A stretch of 64,000 bases of DNA from Symbiodinium sp. CCMP2592 (Eukaryota > Sar > Dinophyceae > Suessiales > Symbiodiniaceae): assembly GCA_905221615.1 (NCBI GenBank), contig CAJNDT010001280.1, forward strand, positions 164,410-228,409. Reading direction: 5' to 3'. Both the position numbers and the translations under genes were made by a program. Of the stretch, positions 32,988 to 43,019 are shown in pieces; position 1 is the stretch's first letter, and each line of letters starts with the position of its first letter. The notes below the pieces were generated by a model, which saw nothing but the letters and a program-made list of their open reading frames with translations, made no database searches and was not told the origin of the DNA.

Positions 32988-33048
32988 GTCTGAAAGCAGC
33001 GTGGACGCAATCAGGTTTGCTGCCGCTGAAGCGAATCGTCGTCTGCAG
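32988..33048 (+). CDS. Candidate internal exon, 20 codons
   Basis: AG|G acceptor at 32986-32988, then Ser-Glu-Ser-Ser-Val-Asp-Ala-Ile-Arg-Phe-Ala-Ala-Ala-Glu-Ala-Asn-Arg-Arg-Leu-Gln, then a consensus GTAAGC donor at 33049. Its partner exons were not found; it lies opposite in strand to its neighbours. Confidence 0.35.
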
Positions 33049-33302
33049 GTAAGCAGACTTGGAAGGGCTAGACAGTTCTAACCTGCTTCTGGGCGACAAT
33101 TAATAACCCCATTGCTTGGATTTCTGTGGCTTCAAGCTGTGTAAACAGCCCTAAACCCCTAAACCAACCAACCTACCTAAGCACAAACCTAAACCCCATA
33201 CTACCATGCATCTGGTACTTCCTCGGCCCCTCTAACAGCAAGAGCGAGGCGACCCAGGGCTTGTGAAGACTCCTTAGGGTTTAGGGTTTATGGTTGAGTG
33301 TG

Positions 33303-33417
<115 letters not shown>

Positions 33418-33470
33418 GGTATATAGGGTGTTGGGGTAGGTAAAGGAATATAGGCTTTAGGGTTTAGGGT

Positions 33471-33880
33471 TTATAGGCTTCCGGAATGTACTCCGTACAT
33501 CATTGAGGCGCTTGCTTGTGCTTCTTTTCTGGATATGTGCCTGTGAATAGTTTCAGCCGTGGTCAGGAAGGGCCATTTTGCTTCTCTGTCGTGCTCTCTA
33601 CGAAGGCTTGGAATCCAGGATCTTGGGCAGCTCATCTGATTTCGTTTCTGGAATATACCTGAGCCATATAATTGCATCATCTGAGCTTTCCGTACATTCA
33701 GGCACATCCATTCCGGATGCATCCGTACTTCGAGGGTCGTCCTCTGCGGAGTCGGGCCTCTCAAGATCCATAAGGATCAGTGATAAAGGGGCACTGACCC
33801 TTTTTCACAGATCCCTCGGGCGCTACTCTCTTGGGAGGCTCTTCCACTGGCTTTGGAGCTGTGATGACCACATTCTGAAT
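33471..33880 (-). CDS. Split gene, 3' three exons, unidentified acidic protein
   Basis: Exons 33880-33795, 33757-33602 and 33540-33471 join in phase to 103 codons ending at TAA 33473-33471. The introns are 37 nt and 61 nt, both GT-AG, and both acceptors are followed by G. The product begins Ile-Gln-Asn-Val-Val-Ile-Thr-Ala-Pro-Lys, has a Pro/Glu/Lys linker, an acidic Asp/Ser/Glu stretch, Ile-Ile-Trp-Leu-Arg-Tyr-Ile-Pro-Glu, and a Ser/Ala/Met tail. Upstream exons must exist beyond a CTGCACAG acceptor at 33884-33881; a Met-start segment near 34063 (with Cys-Met-Gly-Cys) is a candidate. No domain recognised. Confidence 0.55.
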
Positions 33881-34384
33881 CTGTGCAGAACAATGGATTG
33901 TGTGTAAGTTCTCTACTGAAATAGACGCAAATAGAGGAATCGGCGCGACAAATAGTTTGAGGCCTATAAATTGGCCTATACATCATGATTGCGGTCTATA
34001 TAATGCAGCATGATTATGTCCAGGCAGTTTCAGATCACACCCCATACACCTTGCAAACATACTGCCTGGGAAAATTGTTCAGAAACCATAAACCCTAGAC
34101 CCCAAACACTACCAAAAGCCTAAAGTCCTAAAACCGTCCTAAGCCCTTCTAAGTCCCAAAACAGCCCAAAAGAACCCAACTGCCTTAAAAAAAAGCACCC
34201 CGAAACGCCTCAGCGGGGTCTCCTCAGAGCCCAGCGATGGGATCAGCAACTCAGAGATGGCCCAGGGCCAGAAGCCTCTTTCTGCCCCCAAAGGGTTCTA
34301 TAGTCGGTGGTTCCTTTAAGGGTACAGTTTCGGATGTAGGGCTTGAGGGGTTTCGGGGGCTAGAAGCCTCTTTCGTCTCTTAGG

Positions 34385-34550
34385 GCTTGGTGGCTTAGGG
34401 GTTTTGGGTTTAGGGTTTAGTGGTTTATGGGTTTGGGGTTTAGGGCTTAGGGGTTTAGGGTTTAGGGTTTATGAGTTTAGGGGTTTAGGGTTTAGGGGTT
34501 GGGGTTCATGGGTTTAGGTGGCTTGATTAGTGGTTTTGGGTTCAGAAGTC
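34385..34550 (+). repeat. Interstitial TTTAGGG array, long and degenerate
   Basis: About 20 TTTAGGG-derived units, many as GGGTTTAGGGG, TTTATGGG or TTGGGG, all in + orientation. Confidence 0.85.
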
Positions 34551-34896
34551 AGGGTCCTAGTATATACCTAGTTAATTAGTACAAGGCTTCCATATTCGGG
34601 TTCCTTTAATGAAGGGTTCTGTAGTCGGGTTCCTACAAGGGTACAGGAGCCTCTTTCTTCTCTTAGGGTTCAGGGCTTTGGTGGTTAAGTGGTCTCGGGG
34701 TTTAGGGTTTGGGGACTCGGGTTTCGGGTTTAGGGTTGTAGGGGTTAAGGGCTTTGCCAGGCCCAGAAGCTGTTTTGCGCAGGTCATGTGCTTCGACTTT
34801 AAAGCCACAAGATATGTTTAGGTTTCAGGGCTTGTCTGTAGGTCTCAGTGTTAACATTGCAGGGTTTGGGACAGGGGGGGGGTTGACAGAACCTGG

Positions 34897-35081
34897 CTAC
34901 ATGAGGACAACTAGTCCGCCACATGAGGATGCTCTCGCAGGGAAGCTGGTCGCGATAGCCTTCCTAAGGAAACCGGCGGCTTCCTTCTCCCACCAGATGA
35001 CCCGACCGAAATCAGCTGCCCGGTAGTGACCCCTGTGGAGTAGAATGCATACCAAAGGATGTTGTTCACGAGCCCAAACTC
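34897..35081 (-). CDS. Two-exon coding block with a 20-nt intron, unidentified
   Basis: Exon 35081-35053 (after GCAGAG) encodes Glu-Phe-Gly-Leu-Val-Asn-Asn-Ile-Leu plus two bases. Removing the 20 nt 35052-35033 (GTATGC...CCACAG) restores phase to Gly-His-Tyr-Arg-Ala-Ala-Asp-Phe-Gly-Arg-Val-Ile-Trp-Trp-Glu-Lys and a helical stretch ending at TAG 34899-34897. The result is compositionally very protein-like (aromatic and charged mix). It resembles a conserved enzyme core, but I cannot name the family. Upstream exons are missing. Confidence 0.45.
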
Positions 35082-35276
35082 CTCTGCAACACATGGATCA
35101 GCTTGAACCCTAGTCCAATCCCCATGAGTTGCGTTCAGCTTACAATCCTGAAGTCAAGCCAGACTACCTTCTTCCCCACGGAAGCCCGAAGCAAACCCTG
35201 CACCCTAAAACCCCCATAGACTTACGGAGCCCTTATAGAAACGTTTGACTTTATCAGATCCCTTCAGAGAACAATC

Positions 35277-35405
35277 CCTAACCCTAAACTCTAAACCCTA
35301 ATCTTAAACCCCAAAACCTAAATCCTAATCCTAAACCCTAAACCCTAATCCTAAACCCTAAACCCAAACCCTAAACCCTAACCCTAAAATCTAAACCCTA
35401 AACCC
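35277..35405 (-). repeat. Interstitial CCCTAAA array
   Basis: About 16 CCCTAAA/CCCTAATCCTAAA units, opposite in orientation to the 34.4 kb array. The two face each other across about 0.7 kb containing the 34.9-35.1 kb coding block. Confidence 0.85.
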
Positions 35406-35763
35406 GTTCAAGGCAACTCCCCGACCGGTGCAACCTGCAGCAGCTTCTGCATCAGCACGACACAGCGAGGCCTAGTCTCGCAACGTGGCAAAGATAGGGG
35501 GGCCTTAAAAACTAGAATAGGGTTCCCTACCGGGTTCCTTTTAAAGGGGTCTGCAAGGATTACTATAAGGGTTATGGACCCTCAAAATAGTATAGGTAAT
35601 GGGGCCTTAATAACTAGAACAGGGTTTTGGAGTATATGAACCCTCAAATAGTATATTCTATTCGATGGACTGTAGAGTCAAAATAGTATATGTAATTATG
35701 AAGGCCCATGTATTGCCCTATGGTAGGGCAATGCAGGGTACGATGCCCATCAAAGGTGGCGGG

Positions 35764-35956
35764 TTAAGCTGTAGGCCATGCTTCGGGTGTAGGAGATCTA
35801 TAAACTTCATGCGCCCATTCACACACCTTTCGAGACGGACAAGTTTCTGCTAGGTTCTCAAACGGTCAAACACATGGGGCACAGTCCTTCCATCCAACAA
35901 CAAGGCGACCCTCCATGTTGAACCTCCGTTCGGCCTCTGCCCAAACTCGCCAAACC
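35764..35956 (-). CDS. Two-exon coding block with a 24-nt intron, Cys-containing C-terminus
   Basis: Exon 35956-35874 follows a TGTAG|G acceptor and reads Val-Trp-Arg-Val-Trp-Ala-Glu-Ala-Glu-Arg-Arg-Phe-Asn-Met-Glu-Gly. Removing 24 nt (35873-35850, GTGTTTG...CCTAG) keeps phase and yields Glu-Thr-Cys-Pro-Ser-Arg-Lys-Val-Cys-Glu-Trp-Ala-His-Glu, with TAA at 35766-35764. Together with Lys-Asp-Cys-Ala-Pro just upstream, the Cys spacing suggests a small metal or disulfide site. Family not recognised. Confidence 0.45.
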
Positions 35957-36213
35957 CTACAGCCCCTGGCCTGTACACTCTATGTAAACCTCAAATCCGG
36001 AAGCCCTCGTGGAACTCTTGACAAAGAGCCATAAAAAAGAGACCCGCCCAACCCCCCAAAGCCGGGGACCAAACCCAGAGACCGGACAGCAGGGAGCTGT
36101 CGCGAGGTAAGGAGGCAAACTGCTCACGCCAGCCTTCGTGAAAGTGTTTTGCTTGGTTCCTTACGGTTTGCGCAAGGGCTTCTATACGGGATTTGGAGTT
36201 CTAAGGTTTGGGC

Positions 36214-37090
36214 CTAAGGGGTTCTAGTTGGGCCAACGCCGCGGAAGCCTTTTTTGCTTCCTTGAGCCCGTCCAGTGCCAACTCCAACCTCCAACCCTTT
36301 CTGCGCTGTCTCAACGGCTTCGGTCGCCTTCGCCGTCTTGCGCACAACCTCGGCAAAGCCTTGGAAGTGCTTGAACACGGTGGAGGTTTTGGAAGCTTCG
36401 CACAGCCTCGCTGAAGGCAAAACGAAGTCGCTTACAAAGCATGGCCGATGTTGTTTGTCTTGCAACCATGCCACGCGCGCGCCACCTTCTTTTGGAAGGC
36501 AGAGTACATCTGCCGTTCCCGGTCAGCCCGGCTGAGATCCTTCCGCGGGTTGTACTCCTCGGACGTAGGCCGGCAATGCTCCTTCTACTGTGTGGCCTGA
36601 CGTTGTCCCCCCCTGACCGACCTGGGTTGCTTCCTTGAAGGTGGCACCTCGGAGGCGACGCTTAACGTTCTTGGACTGCACCATCTCGGTCCTGCCAACC
36701 GAACATCTACCGAGATTTGGGACATTGTTCAATCCAGGGATATCCACGGCCTCACTTGCGCGATGATGTCTTGCAGATCCCCACCCTGGGCGAGTTGGCG
36801 CAGGGCAGCCTGATCGAACACGCATGAACGCGCACCTACTGCACGAAGACCACATCACGACTGCGACCTCGCAGTTGTAGCACATCCAGTGCTTTTCATC
36901 CGCGCGACGCCAGAGCCACGTGTGCGGGTACGGCCTTACGTGGTCACAGTGTTGATACTGACATCTGATTTACTATTTCCGCTAGGGCGCTTCCCGCACT
37001 TGGAACAGGGGTACTCTTTCTTTCCGGTGTCTCTGCCGCGTCCTGTGGACGTTTGGCAGGAACCTCCTGGTCGGAAACAGAGCGCCAAAC
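36214..37090 (-). CDS. Split gene with zinc-ribbon-like start and helical C-terminus
   Basis: Well-supported exons are 36691-36622 (Thr-Glu-Met-Val-Gln-Ser-Lys-Asn-Val-Lys), 36557-36436 (Glu-Tyr-Asn-Pro-Arg-Lys-Asp-Leu ... Ala-Trp-His-Gly-Cys-Lys) and 36406-36214 (Phe-Lys-His-Phe-Gln-Gly-Phe-Ala-Glu-Val-Val, then heptad-like Lys/Ala/Glu). They join in phase across 64-nt and 29-nt GT-AG introns, the last with a GTAAGC donor. Upstream minus segments carry Tyr-Pro-Cys-Ser-Lys-Cys-Gly-Lys (about 37000), Trp-Met-Cys-Tyr-Asn-Cys-Glu (about 36865) and an Ala-Leu-Arg-Gln-Leu-Ala-Gln helix (about 36825-36755) with uncertain junctions. The paired CxxC motifs suggest a zinc ribbon. Function unknown. Confidence 0.5.
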
Positions 37091-37368
37091 TATGTTGAAA
37101 GGTGCGTCATGTACGATACGTTGGATGTTACATGATGTTACACATTCCGGATCAGTCCTTCTTCCTCGCTACCCGTCTTGCGAGGACCCTTTTTCCCACG
37201 AGACTTGCTCCTGCGATGGCCCGGTGACAACAGGGCCGTTAACTCATGCGTCCTACATGCTCCTCGCGGCGGGCTCGGTGTCGCAGGCCGCCATGCTCCA
37301 GTCGAGGCTCCTTTGAAGGAGTACAATTGAGGAAGTGATTTGCGTAGAATGGCACGCTCGCACCTCAC

Positions 37369-37695
37369 ATGCAGATTGCCGGAAGCGCGCTCTTCCGACC
37401 GTCGTGGTCCCAGGATTCCTCCCAAGACCAGCTGCCGGAGGAGGACCAACAACTCCACGGCATGAAGGCAACCGCGACGAGCACCGCATCACCACACAGC
37501 ATGGTGCAGGGACAAAGAGCGACACGCGTGGCTGCTTGCTTAAAACTCAAAAGGCGCTTCGGCTGCAGAGATGGACGAGACGCAAGCAGCGAGGATATTG
37601 ATGACGACAACACTGACGAAGATTGCAAGGAGCCGGCAACGATGGCGACAGGTATTGACAGGGAAATCAATTGGCAAAATCGACAACGAAATTAA
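37369..37695 (+). CDS. Acidic/low-complexity ORF, 108 codons, doubtful
   Basis: An open + strand frame with Gln-Asp/Ser-rich and Asp-Asp-Asn-Thr-Asp-Glu segments and a central basic patch. No domain. The antisense frame is also long, so coding status is uncertain. Confidence 0.25.
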   Translation: MQIAGSALFRPSWSQDSSQDQLPEEDQQLHGMKATATSTASPHSMVQGQRATRVAACLKLKRRFGCRDGRDASSEDIDDDNTDEDCKEPATMATGIDREINWQNRQRN

Positions 37696-38160
37696 CGAGG
37701 CTTCCGCACACATGTGAGCGCACTGCGACTGTGCAAATCGGTCAATTTTCCCAACGAGCCTGTGCATAGCGCACGCATCCGCACAGTGTCAAGGCAATTC
37801 GTCGCGCCGAGAAGGACAGCATCACGGCGTTTTTTTTCTTCACTCGACCGCAAGATGCAACACGTTTGTGCACGCATGCGCACGCACTGCGAAAGTGCAA
37901 CTCGCTCAATGCTCCCAACATCTCCCAACAGGCCTGCACATACAACGCAGCTCGTCGGCAAATTTTGATTTAGCATAACAATATGAATGTATCGCCGACA
38001 GAAACAGCATCACGGCGTGTTTTCGTGTTTTCGTCACTCCACCGCGAAGCGTGCGAGGGTCGGGTACGCACTGTGACTGTGATGACTGTGCAATCGCTCA
38101 ATGTTCCCAAGCATATAATTACTCAGACAATGCAATGCAATTCGTCGACCAGTTTCGATC
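37690..38160. repeat. Degenerate ~170-190 bp tandem repeat, about 2.6 copies
   Basis: The phrase GCACTG(C/T)GA...GTGCAA(A)TCGnTCAATnTTCCCAA recurs near 37711, 37881 and 38067. The phrase AGCATCACGGCGTnTTTTCnTCACTC recurs near 37818 and 38007. Confidence 0.65.
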
Positions 38161-38299
38161 ATCGCCGAGGCGATCTTTGCGGTTTCAGGTACGGTGCTAA
38201 GAAAAGGCTTTGGGTTCTGTAGGGGTCTTATGGCTTTAGTCTTTTTGCTTCGATGGCTGTGTGGGGACGTGTATATATATATATATATATGTACATACA

Positions 38300-39620
38300 C
38301 ACAAAAACATAGTCAGATAGATAAAGACATGACTTAACAGTTAAATAGCAACATAAGAAACACAAGACAAACACACATACATATCGATTTGAATGTTTGG
38401 GGTACTGCCTGATAGTATTTTCAGGTCTTGGCAGGCCTGTTTCATGTAGGATTGAACGACAACGGGCCTCAATGACGTTGTACTTTCAACAACCGCAAGC
38501 AATGGCAACAGCAATTGTCAAGGCCTGCAAATTCTATACTAGGTTCCATCGGTTTGGGGTTGACGTGATTGCGGGTTGAGCCCAGGGAATCTAATAACAT
38601 TCATCAAGAGTCCCAGTTCTGGGATCCCGACTACAACCCAATGAGTGTTCCTAAACTAAAGAGCGCGGGTTTAGGGTTCATGTGGCGGCTCCTTGATATA
38701 ATTATAGTGCAATATACCCGCCCAAACCCTATTCTAATTTTAATTATAGTGTATTATACCCCCCCCAAACCCTAATAGTTGATCGAACCCTTGGAGAACG
38801 GGGTTTCATTCCATTTTCTAGCAATTTGGGGTGTCGGGTTGAAGCTCTCGAAGCGGGGAGTATGGCTTGTAGGGCAGTGGGGTTTAGGGTTTAGGGGTTT
38901 AGGGTTTAGGGGGCTGCATCTGCACACATTGGGTTTGTTTGTTTTTGGCCTTGGCTTAGGGCTTAGGATTGATTCATCGGGAATGGGGTTGACTGTTTCT
39001 TCCGGCCAGAGGACATCGGGATTGTGGGGAGAGAAGTGCGAATCAAGCTCAATACCTTCAAAACAGGGAACTGTGATGTAGGGTTCGGGAGTGAAGATTT
39101 GAGTAAGTGGGTGTTGAAGGGGGGTGTAAAGTAAAAGCCAGAAAGTTGGAATATGATTATCCTAAACCCTTTATGGTAAATTATAGGGTATCCTACCCTG
39201 AAACCATATTCCAACTTTCTGGAGTTCCCTTTACGGGTTAATTGAAAAGAAACGTCTGGCGTGGCGAAAGGCAGGTCTGGGGCCTGTGAGTGGGACTGGA
39301 GAGCTTTCAGGCTGCAGAAGGTGCTCACCCTGAGGGTCCATGTATCCAAATATAGTGAAGGGTCCTTTAAGTGTACCATAAGGGATCCTTTAAGGGATCT
39401 ATAAGGGTTCGATGAGGGTTTAGGGTATAAGGGTCCATGTACCCAAATAGCATATACATTAGCCTTAAAGTAGTCCCTATACAGGTACACTGGGGCCAAA
39501 GTATATCCTATTTGGCTACATGGACCCTTAGGGTCAGGGCCTGGGAGCGGTGGGGTAATATAGGGGCCGTCATAATTAGAACAGGGGTTTGGGGATACGT
39601 CATGCTATAGTCTTTTTAAG
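38300..39620. other. Mixed spacer with small palindromes
   Basis: The spacer contains TTTAGGG words (38878-38911). It also contains an 85-bp palindrome bounded by CCAGAAAGTTGGAATAT (39138-39222) and another bounded by TCCATGTACCCAAATAG/CTATTTGGCTACATGGA (39430-39530). One + strand segment (38422-38510) is weakly coding-like. No confident gene. Confidence 0.45.
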
Positions 39621-39689
39621 GAACCCCTACAATGATATTGGTAACTATTCGCAGTCTTCGTATTTCGTCTTTGGGCTCAAGGCGCTCAT

Positions 39690-39892
39690 ATTCACAGAGC
39701 CCGAGCAATGAAACACTGGATCAACATCAACGCAGCCTCCGGAAAACGGGACTACAACATAGAACCCGGATAGAACAGCTCCACAGGATTCAGAGCCCTC
39801 GTAGAGAAGGAAGCCCTGCTTTCGATACTCTTTCTTTCAGCCGACACCGGGAACAATGGACCGGGAACCTCAAACTCTGCATGCTAATCTCA
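39690..39892 (+). CDS. Candidate coding segment with one in-frame TAG
   Basis: The + frame reads Met-Lys-His-Trp-Ile-Asn-Ile-Asn-Ala-Ala-Ser-Gly-Lys-Arg-Asp-Tyr, then meets TAG at 39771-39773. It continues in the same frame as Phe-Arg-Ala-Leu-Val-Glu-Lys-Glu-Ala-Leu-Leu-Ser to a stop near 39892. Either the segment is a pseudogene with a nonsense change, or an 18-nt in-phase segment (GATAGA...CACAG) is spliced out. Unidentified. Confidence 0.3.
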
Positions 39893-40195
39893 CATAACTC
39901 CTGTAGTTTGAAGGGGCTTAGGGCCCTAGGGTCTCACATGGATGCAGCCCAATAGTTCTAGTCAGGTGCAGGATCAAATGATATAGAAGGTGTGCTGAAG
40001 CATATTGAATTGCACTAGCACAATGAGAAGCGATGACTTGAAAGCCAAAACCCCCACACTTTGCATCATATCGGAATAGGGCGTCGGGTGGTATAGTATG
40101 CTGTAACTATTGCGGAGCTCTGAAGAATAATGTTCGAATTATTCTGACCCCTACATTATCAATTCCAAAGTCGAGGCAAGCTGTTGGTAGTCTAG

Positions 40196-40548
40196 GGAGT
40201 GTAGTTAAAGTTAAAGCACTCTGGGCGCGATGGTTCAAGCTAATTTGTGTAGTGCTACTGTCGGGACAGGGCCCTCGAGTTTGGGGTTCGAGCTTACGGA
40301 AGGACTTCCGGCTTGAGTTTCTTAGATTTGGGAGTTTCCGAAAATAGGGGACCCTAATATAGTACTCCAAATAGCAGGCTCCTTATTATAAGGACCCCAA
40401 AATAAGGTACCCCCAATTTTCGGAAACTCCCATTTATTGTCCTGCCGAAGGCTTGAAGGGCTGTGGTTCGTCGCTGCCGCCTGATGCACCATGCCGCACG
40501 AGATCTGCCAAGACTGGAGCCAGAACCTGCGCTCACTGTAGGGCTTAG
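40196..40548 (+). CDS. Two-exon gene fragment spanning a family A palindromic element
   Basis: Exon 40196-40333 follows a TCTAG|G acceptor and encodes a Lys-Ala-Leu-Trp-Ala-Arg-Trp-Phe-Lys-Leu segment ending Glu-Phe-Leu-Arg-Phe-Gly. The donor GT at 40334 lies inside the left inverted repeat of the element at 40330-40431. The acceptor at 40449-40450 (CCGAAG) gives an in-phase second exon, Leu-Lys-Gly-Cys-Gly-Ser-Ser ... Thr-Cys-Ala-His-Cys-Arg-Ala, with TAG 40546-40548. The intron would be 117 nt. Family unknown; upstream exons not assigned. Confidence 0.45.
40330..40431. mobile_element. Palindromic element family A, copy 1
   Basis: GGGAGTTTCCGAAAAT and its exact complement bound 102 bp. The interior (GGACCCTAATATAGTAC...TCCTTATTATAAGGACCCC) is itself palindromic. 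ATTT flanks both ends, a possible 4-bp target duplication. Confidence 0.9.
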
Positions 40549-40574
40549 CTTAGGGTTTAGGGTTTAGGGCTTCA

Positions 40575-40800
40575 GTGGTTCAGGGGTTACATGGCGATGG
40601 GATTGTGGAGTCAGGGTTCATGGCTTCATGCAGAGATTCGTTGTTGGTGACTCCTAGTATAGTTGAGCTGCAGCTTCAGTCTATAAGCCGCGATGGCAGC
40701 ATGAGGTCTATTCCATGTCTTCCTGGTGCTGGATTCGCAGGTTTTGAACATCTTCAGACCACGAAGGATTTAAGGTTTAGGATTAGGATCCCACCCTCCC
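40575..40800 (+). CDS. Candidate coding segment, unidentified
   Basis: The + frame from about 40610 encodes Phe-Met-Ala-Ser-Cys-Arg-Asp-Ser-Leu-Leu-Val-Thr-Pro-Ser-Ile-Val-Glu-Leu, then Leu-Pro-Gly-Ala-Gly-Phe-Ala, running to 40817. A second + frame is also briefly coding-like. A TTCGCAG acceptor-like site at 40734-40740 may mark an exon edge. Confidence 0.25.
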
Positions 40801-41956
40801 CACTAACAGTTAAATGAAGGTTCCTTCTATAACACACAGGCGGAAATGAGCACCAGGGTTTGAATGTCAGCTCTTTAATTCAAGACTTCAGATTGCGAGT
40901 CTCGGGCTTCGAGACTCTGAACAGTAGGAACTCTGGGCTCGAAAACCTGAACCACAAGCATAGAACCCTGAAGCTTACAACCCTGAAGCCCTGAAACCCT
41001 AAACCTTTACAACCCTGAAGCCCTAAACCGTGAATCCTCAATCCCTCAAGCCGTGAGCCCCAAACTCTACTGACTGTGGCTGGGGCCCAGGCTGGGACGG
41101 GCCAGGATGCCAGCCCATCGGGCGTCGGCCGAAGCAACACCGCCTGAAAGTGTGAAGTTGCTCCCTTATGCTGGTTATTGTTGAGTCCGATTTAGGGCTT
41201 CGGGTTTTGGTAGGGTCTGATGTAGGTTTATGAGGCTCCGTACCCGCCTTTAGTTAACAAGCAATATCGCCCCTACGAACACTGCAAAACACAGTCGGCG
41301 GGGCCTGTGCCGCAGTGCGTCCCGAATTCAAAGGTGGAAAGCCTCTTGATACCAGCATAGGGCCGGAGTAAGTAGTATTACTATTCCCTTACGGTCCCGA
41401 ATACTCATCATCACACAATGGTTTATGCTCGAAGCCCTATGCCCTAAACAGTCATCTATAAATCGAGCGGAGTTTGCTATCTCTTGGGCCCATGGAAGGA
41501 AGCCCGATCCGGAAAGTCCACTCTAGAAGACTGCGCTGCATTGACTGTGCACAGCAACTCTGGACACCTGTCTCATATTGAGTTTACATTCTTGTTTGCA
41601 TATCAAACCTCTTGCAAATTCTGAAAGACAGCTTACAATGCCACGACAAATACACCAGAAGTTAGACTGCCACGGCGGGTGAAGTCTATACTATACACCC
41701 GAGCTTCGTCTTGGGCTCATGGTAATTCTTATATAGGAGTTTACGTTCAGGAAACTTGGGTTTAGATGTTGAGGGCTCGGACCAGAGATGAAGGGCTTAG
41801 GTTGCAGCATCCCACAACTGAAAACAATAAATTCCCCGTTAAGACCCTCAGCTCTGCCCCCTCCCCCACCCCCCGGACATCCCCGCACCCCTTCCAACCT
41901 CTAAGCCCAGAACGCGAAACCCAAAGAACACCCTATAGTCCCCAAAAAGGCAACCC

Positions 41957-42226
41957 TCATATATAGAACCCATGTAGCAACATTTGTGCAGCTCCAAGGT
42001 GCTGCTGACGCCCGGGCATCGTCATCCCAAGCGCCATGGAGAGACGGTAACGACGTCTCCAGTGCCTTGCAGCAGCAGAGTCTTTTTGGACAGGTTCCCA
42101 CAAGGGTTCCTGCACTTTTGATGCTTCAGGAAGTTGACAGCTGAGGGGACAACCCTCGGCGGCAGTTGGATTTAGACAGCATATCTTGGCTTTGTTGAAC
42201 TTCCCTCCTGGGAGGTATGACGTCAA
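41957..42226 (-). CDS. Candidate coding block, 89 codons, unidentified
   Basis: The minus frame is open from 42226 to TAG at 41957. It encodes a Cys/Pro segment, then Glu-Ala-Ser-Lys-Val-Gln-Glu-Pro-Leu-Trp-Glu-Pro, an Arg-rich helix (Ala-Ala-Arg-His-Trp-Arg-Arg-Arg-Tyr) and a Met/Gln/His tail. Composition is protein-like throughout. No motif identifies a family. It may be an exon rather than a gene. Confidence 0.35.
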   Translation of the reverse strand: MTSYLPGGKFNKAKICCLNPTAAEGCPLSCQLPEASKVQEPLWEPVQKDSAAARHWRRRYRLSMALGMTMPGRQQHLGAAQMLLHGFYI

Positions 42227-42262
42227 GCTGCTTCCAAACCGTCCTCCTGGGCCTGGGATACT

Positions 42263-42360
42263 GTTGATGATATTATAAATCCTGCATTACCTTAAGGACC
42301 CTAAACTATGGGAATTATGGTATATTCCTTTTTATGGGCAATGCAGGATTTATATCATCA
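42263..42360. mobile_element. Palindromic element with TGATGATATTATAAATCCTGCATTACC ends
   Basis: The left arm is matched by GGGCAATGCAGGATTTATATCATCA at the right, about 98 bp in all, singleton in this window. Confidence 0.85.
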
Positions 42361-42475
42361 GCCGTATGAGACCGACGACCTCAACCCTTCTTGGGGGCCG
42401 ACTGCCCTGCCCTGTCTGGCAGTCTGCCTGGTTTGAGGACCGGAAGTCTGAACCAGCCCCTGACCCTCCTTACCA

Positions 42476-42564
42476 GTCTCCATTGCAGTTCCCTTTTTGG
42501 GGTTACCTTTTGGGATCCTTAATATAAACTTGGTTAAACCAAAAAAGGAACTACAATGGAGACT
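42476..42564. mobile_element. Palindromic element family D, copy 1
   Basis: GTCTCCATTGCAGTTCC...GGAACTACAATGGAGAC, 89 bp. Just outside lie CTTACCA on the left and ATAGGTGAG on the right, i.e. donor-like words on both strands. Confidence 0.85.
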
Positions 42565-42756
42565 ATAGGTGAGTCCTGAACCTCTACCATGTACCCACAT
42601 GGCTTATACTTTGGCCCCAAGGCACCTTGCACAAGTGTATTGGTAGGTATCTCTATCAGGGCCCCTTTTTGGGGGTCGTTGTTGCAAGGGTGCTGCTTTC
42701 TTTGGGGGTCCTAAAAAAAGACCCTAAATCTAAAGCACTACCCATATACTTTAGAA

Positions 42757-42845
42757 GGCCCCCACCCTGTAATAGTGGTATAATACGACTATAATAGGGC
42801 CCTAATATAATCCTTATAGTCACTACTACAGGGTGGGGGCCCCTT
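42757..42845. mobile_element. Palindromic element with GGCCCCCACCCTGTA ends
   Basis: GGCCCCCACCCTGTAATAGTG and CACTACTACAGGGTGGGGGCC face each other over about 85 bp. Copies of ACTATAATAGGG/CCTAATATA fill the centre. Confidence 0.85.
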
Positions 42846-42876
42846 CTAACATACACTTGTTGAGTACATGGGCCCT

Positions 42877-42972
42877 TGAAGATCCGACAGGACCTCAATT
42901 TCTGGCCTCGGCCTTGGCCGAGCTCATCAAGGCCTCGACCTTGGTTGGCTTTTGTGACATGACCAAGGCGTA
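42877..42972 (+). CDS. Candidate terminal exon
   Basis: After a CTTGAAG acceptor-like word, the + frame reads Pro-Thr-Gly-Pro-Gln-Phe-Leu-Ala-Ser-Ala-Leu-Ala-Glu-Leu-Ile-Lys-Ala-Ser and stops at TAA 42970-42972. Amphipathic and helix-like, but short. Confidence 0.3.
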
Positions 42973-43019
42973 ATATTGAACTGGGAAGTATTCCTTACGT
43001 AATCATATTCAATCTGCAC

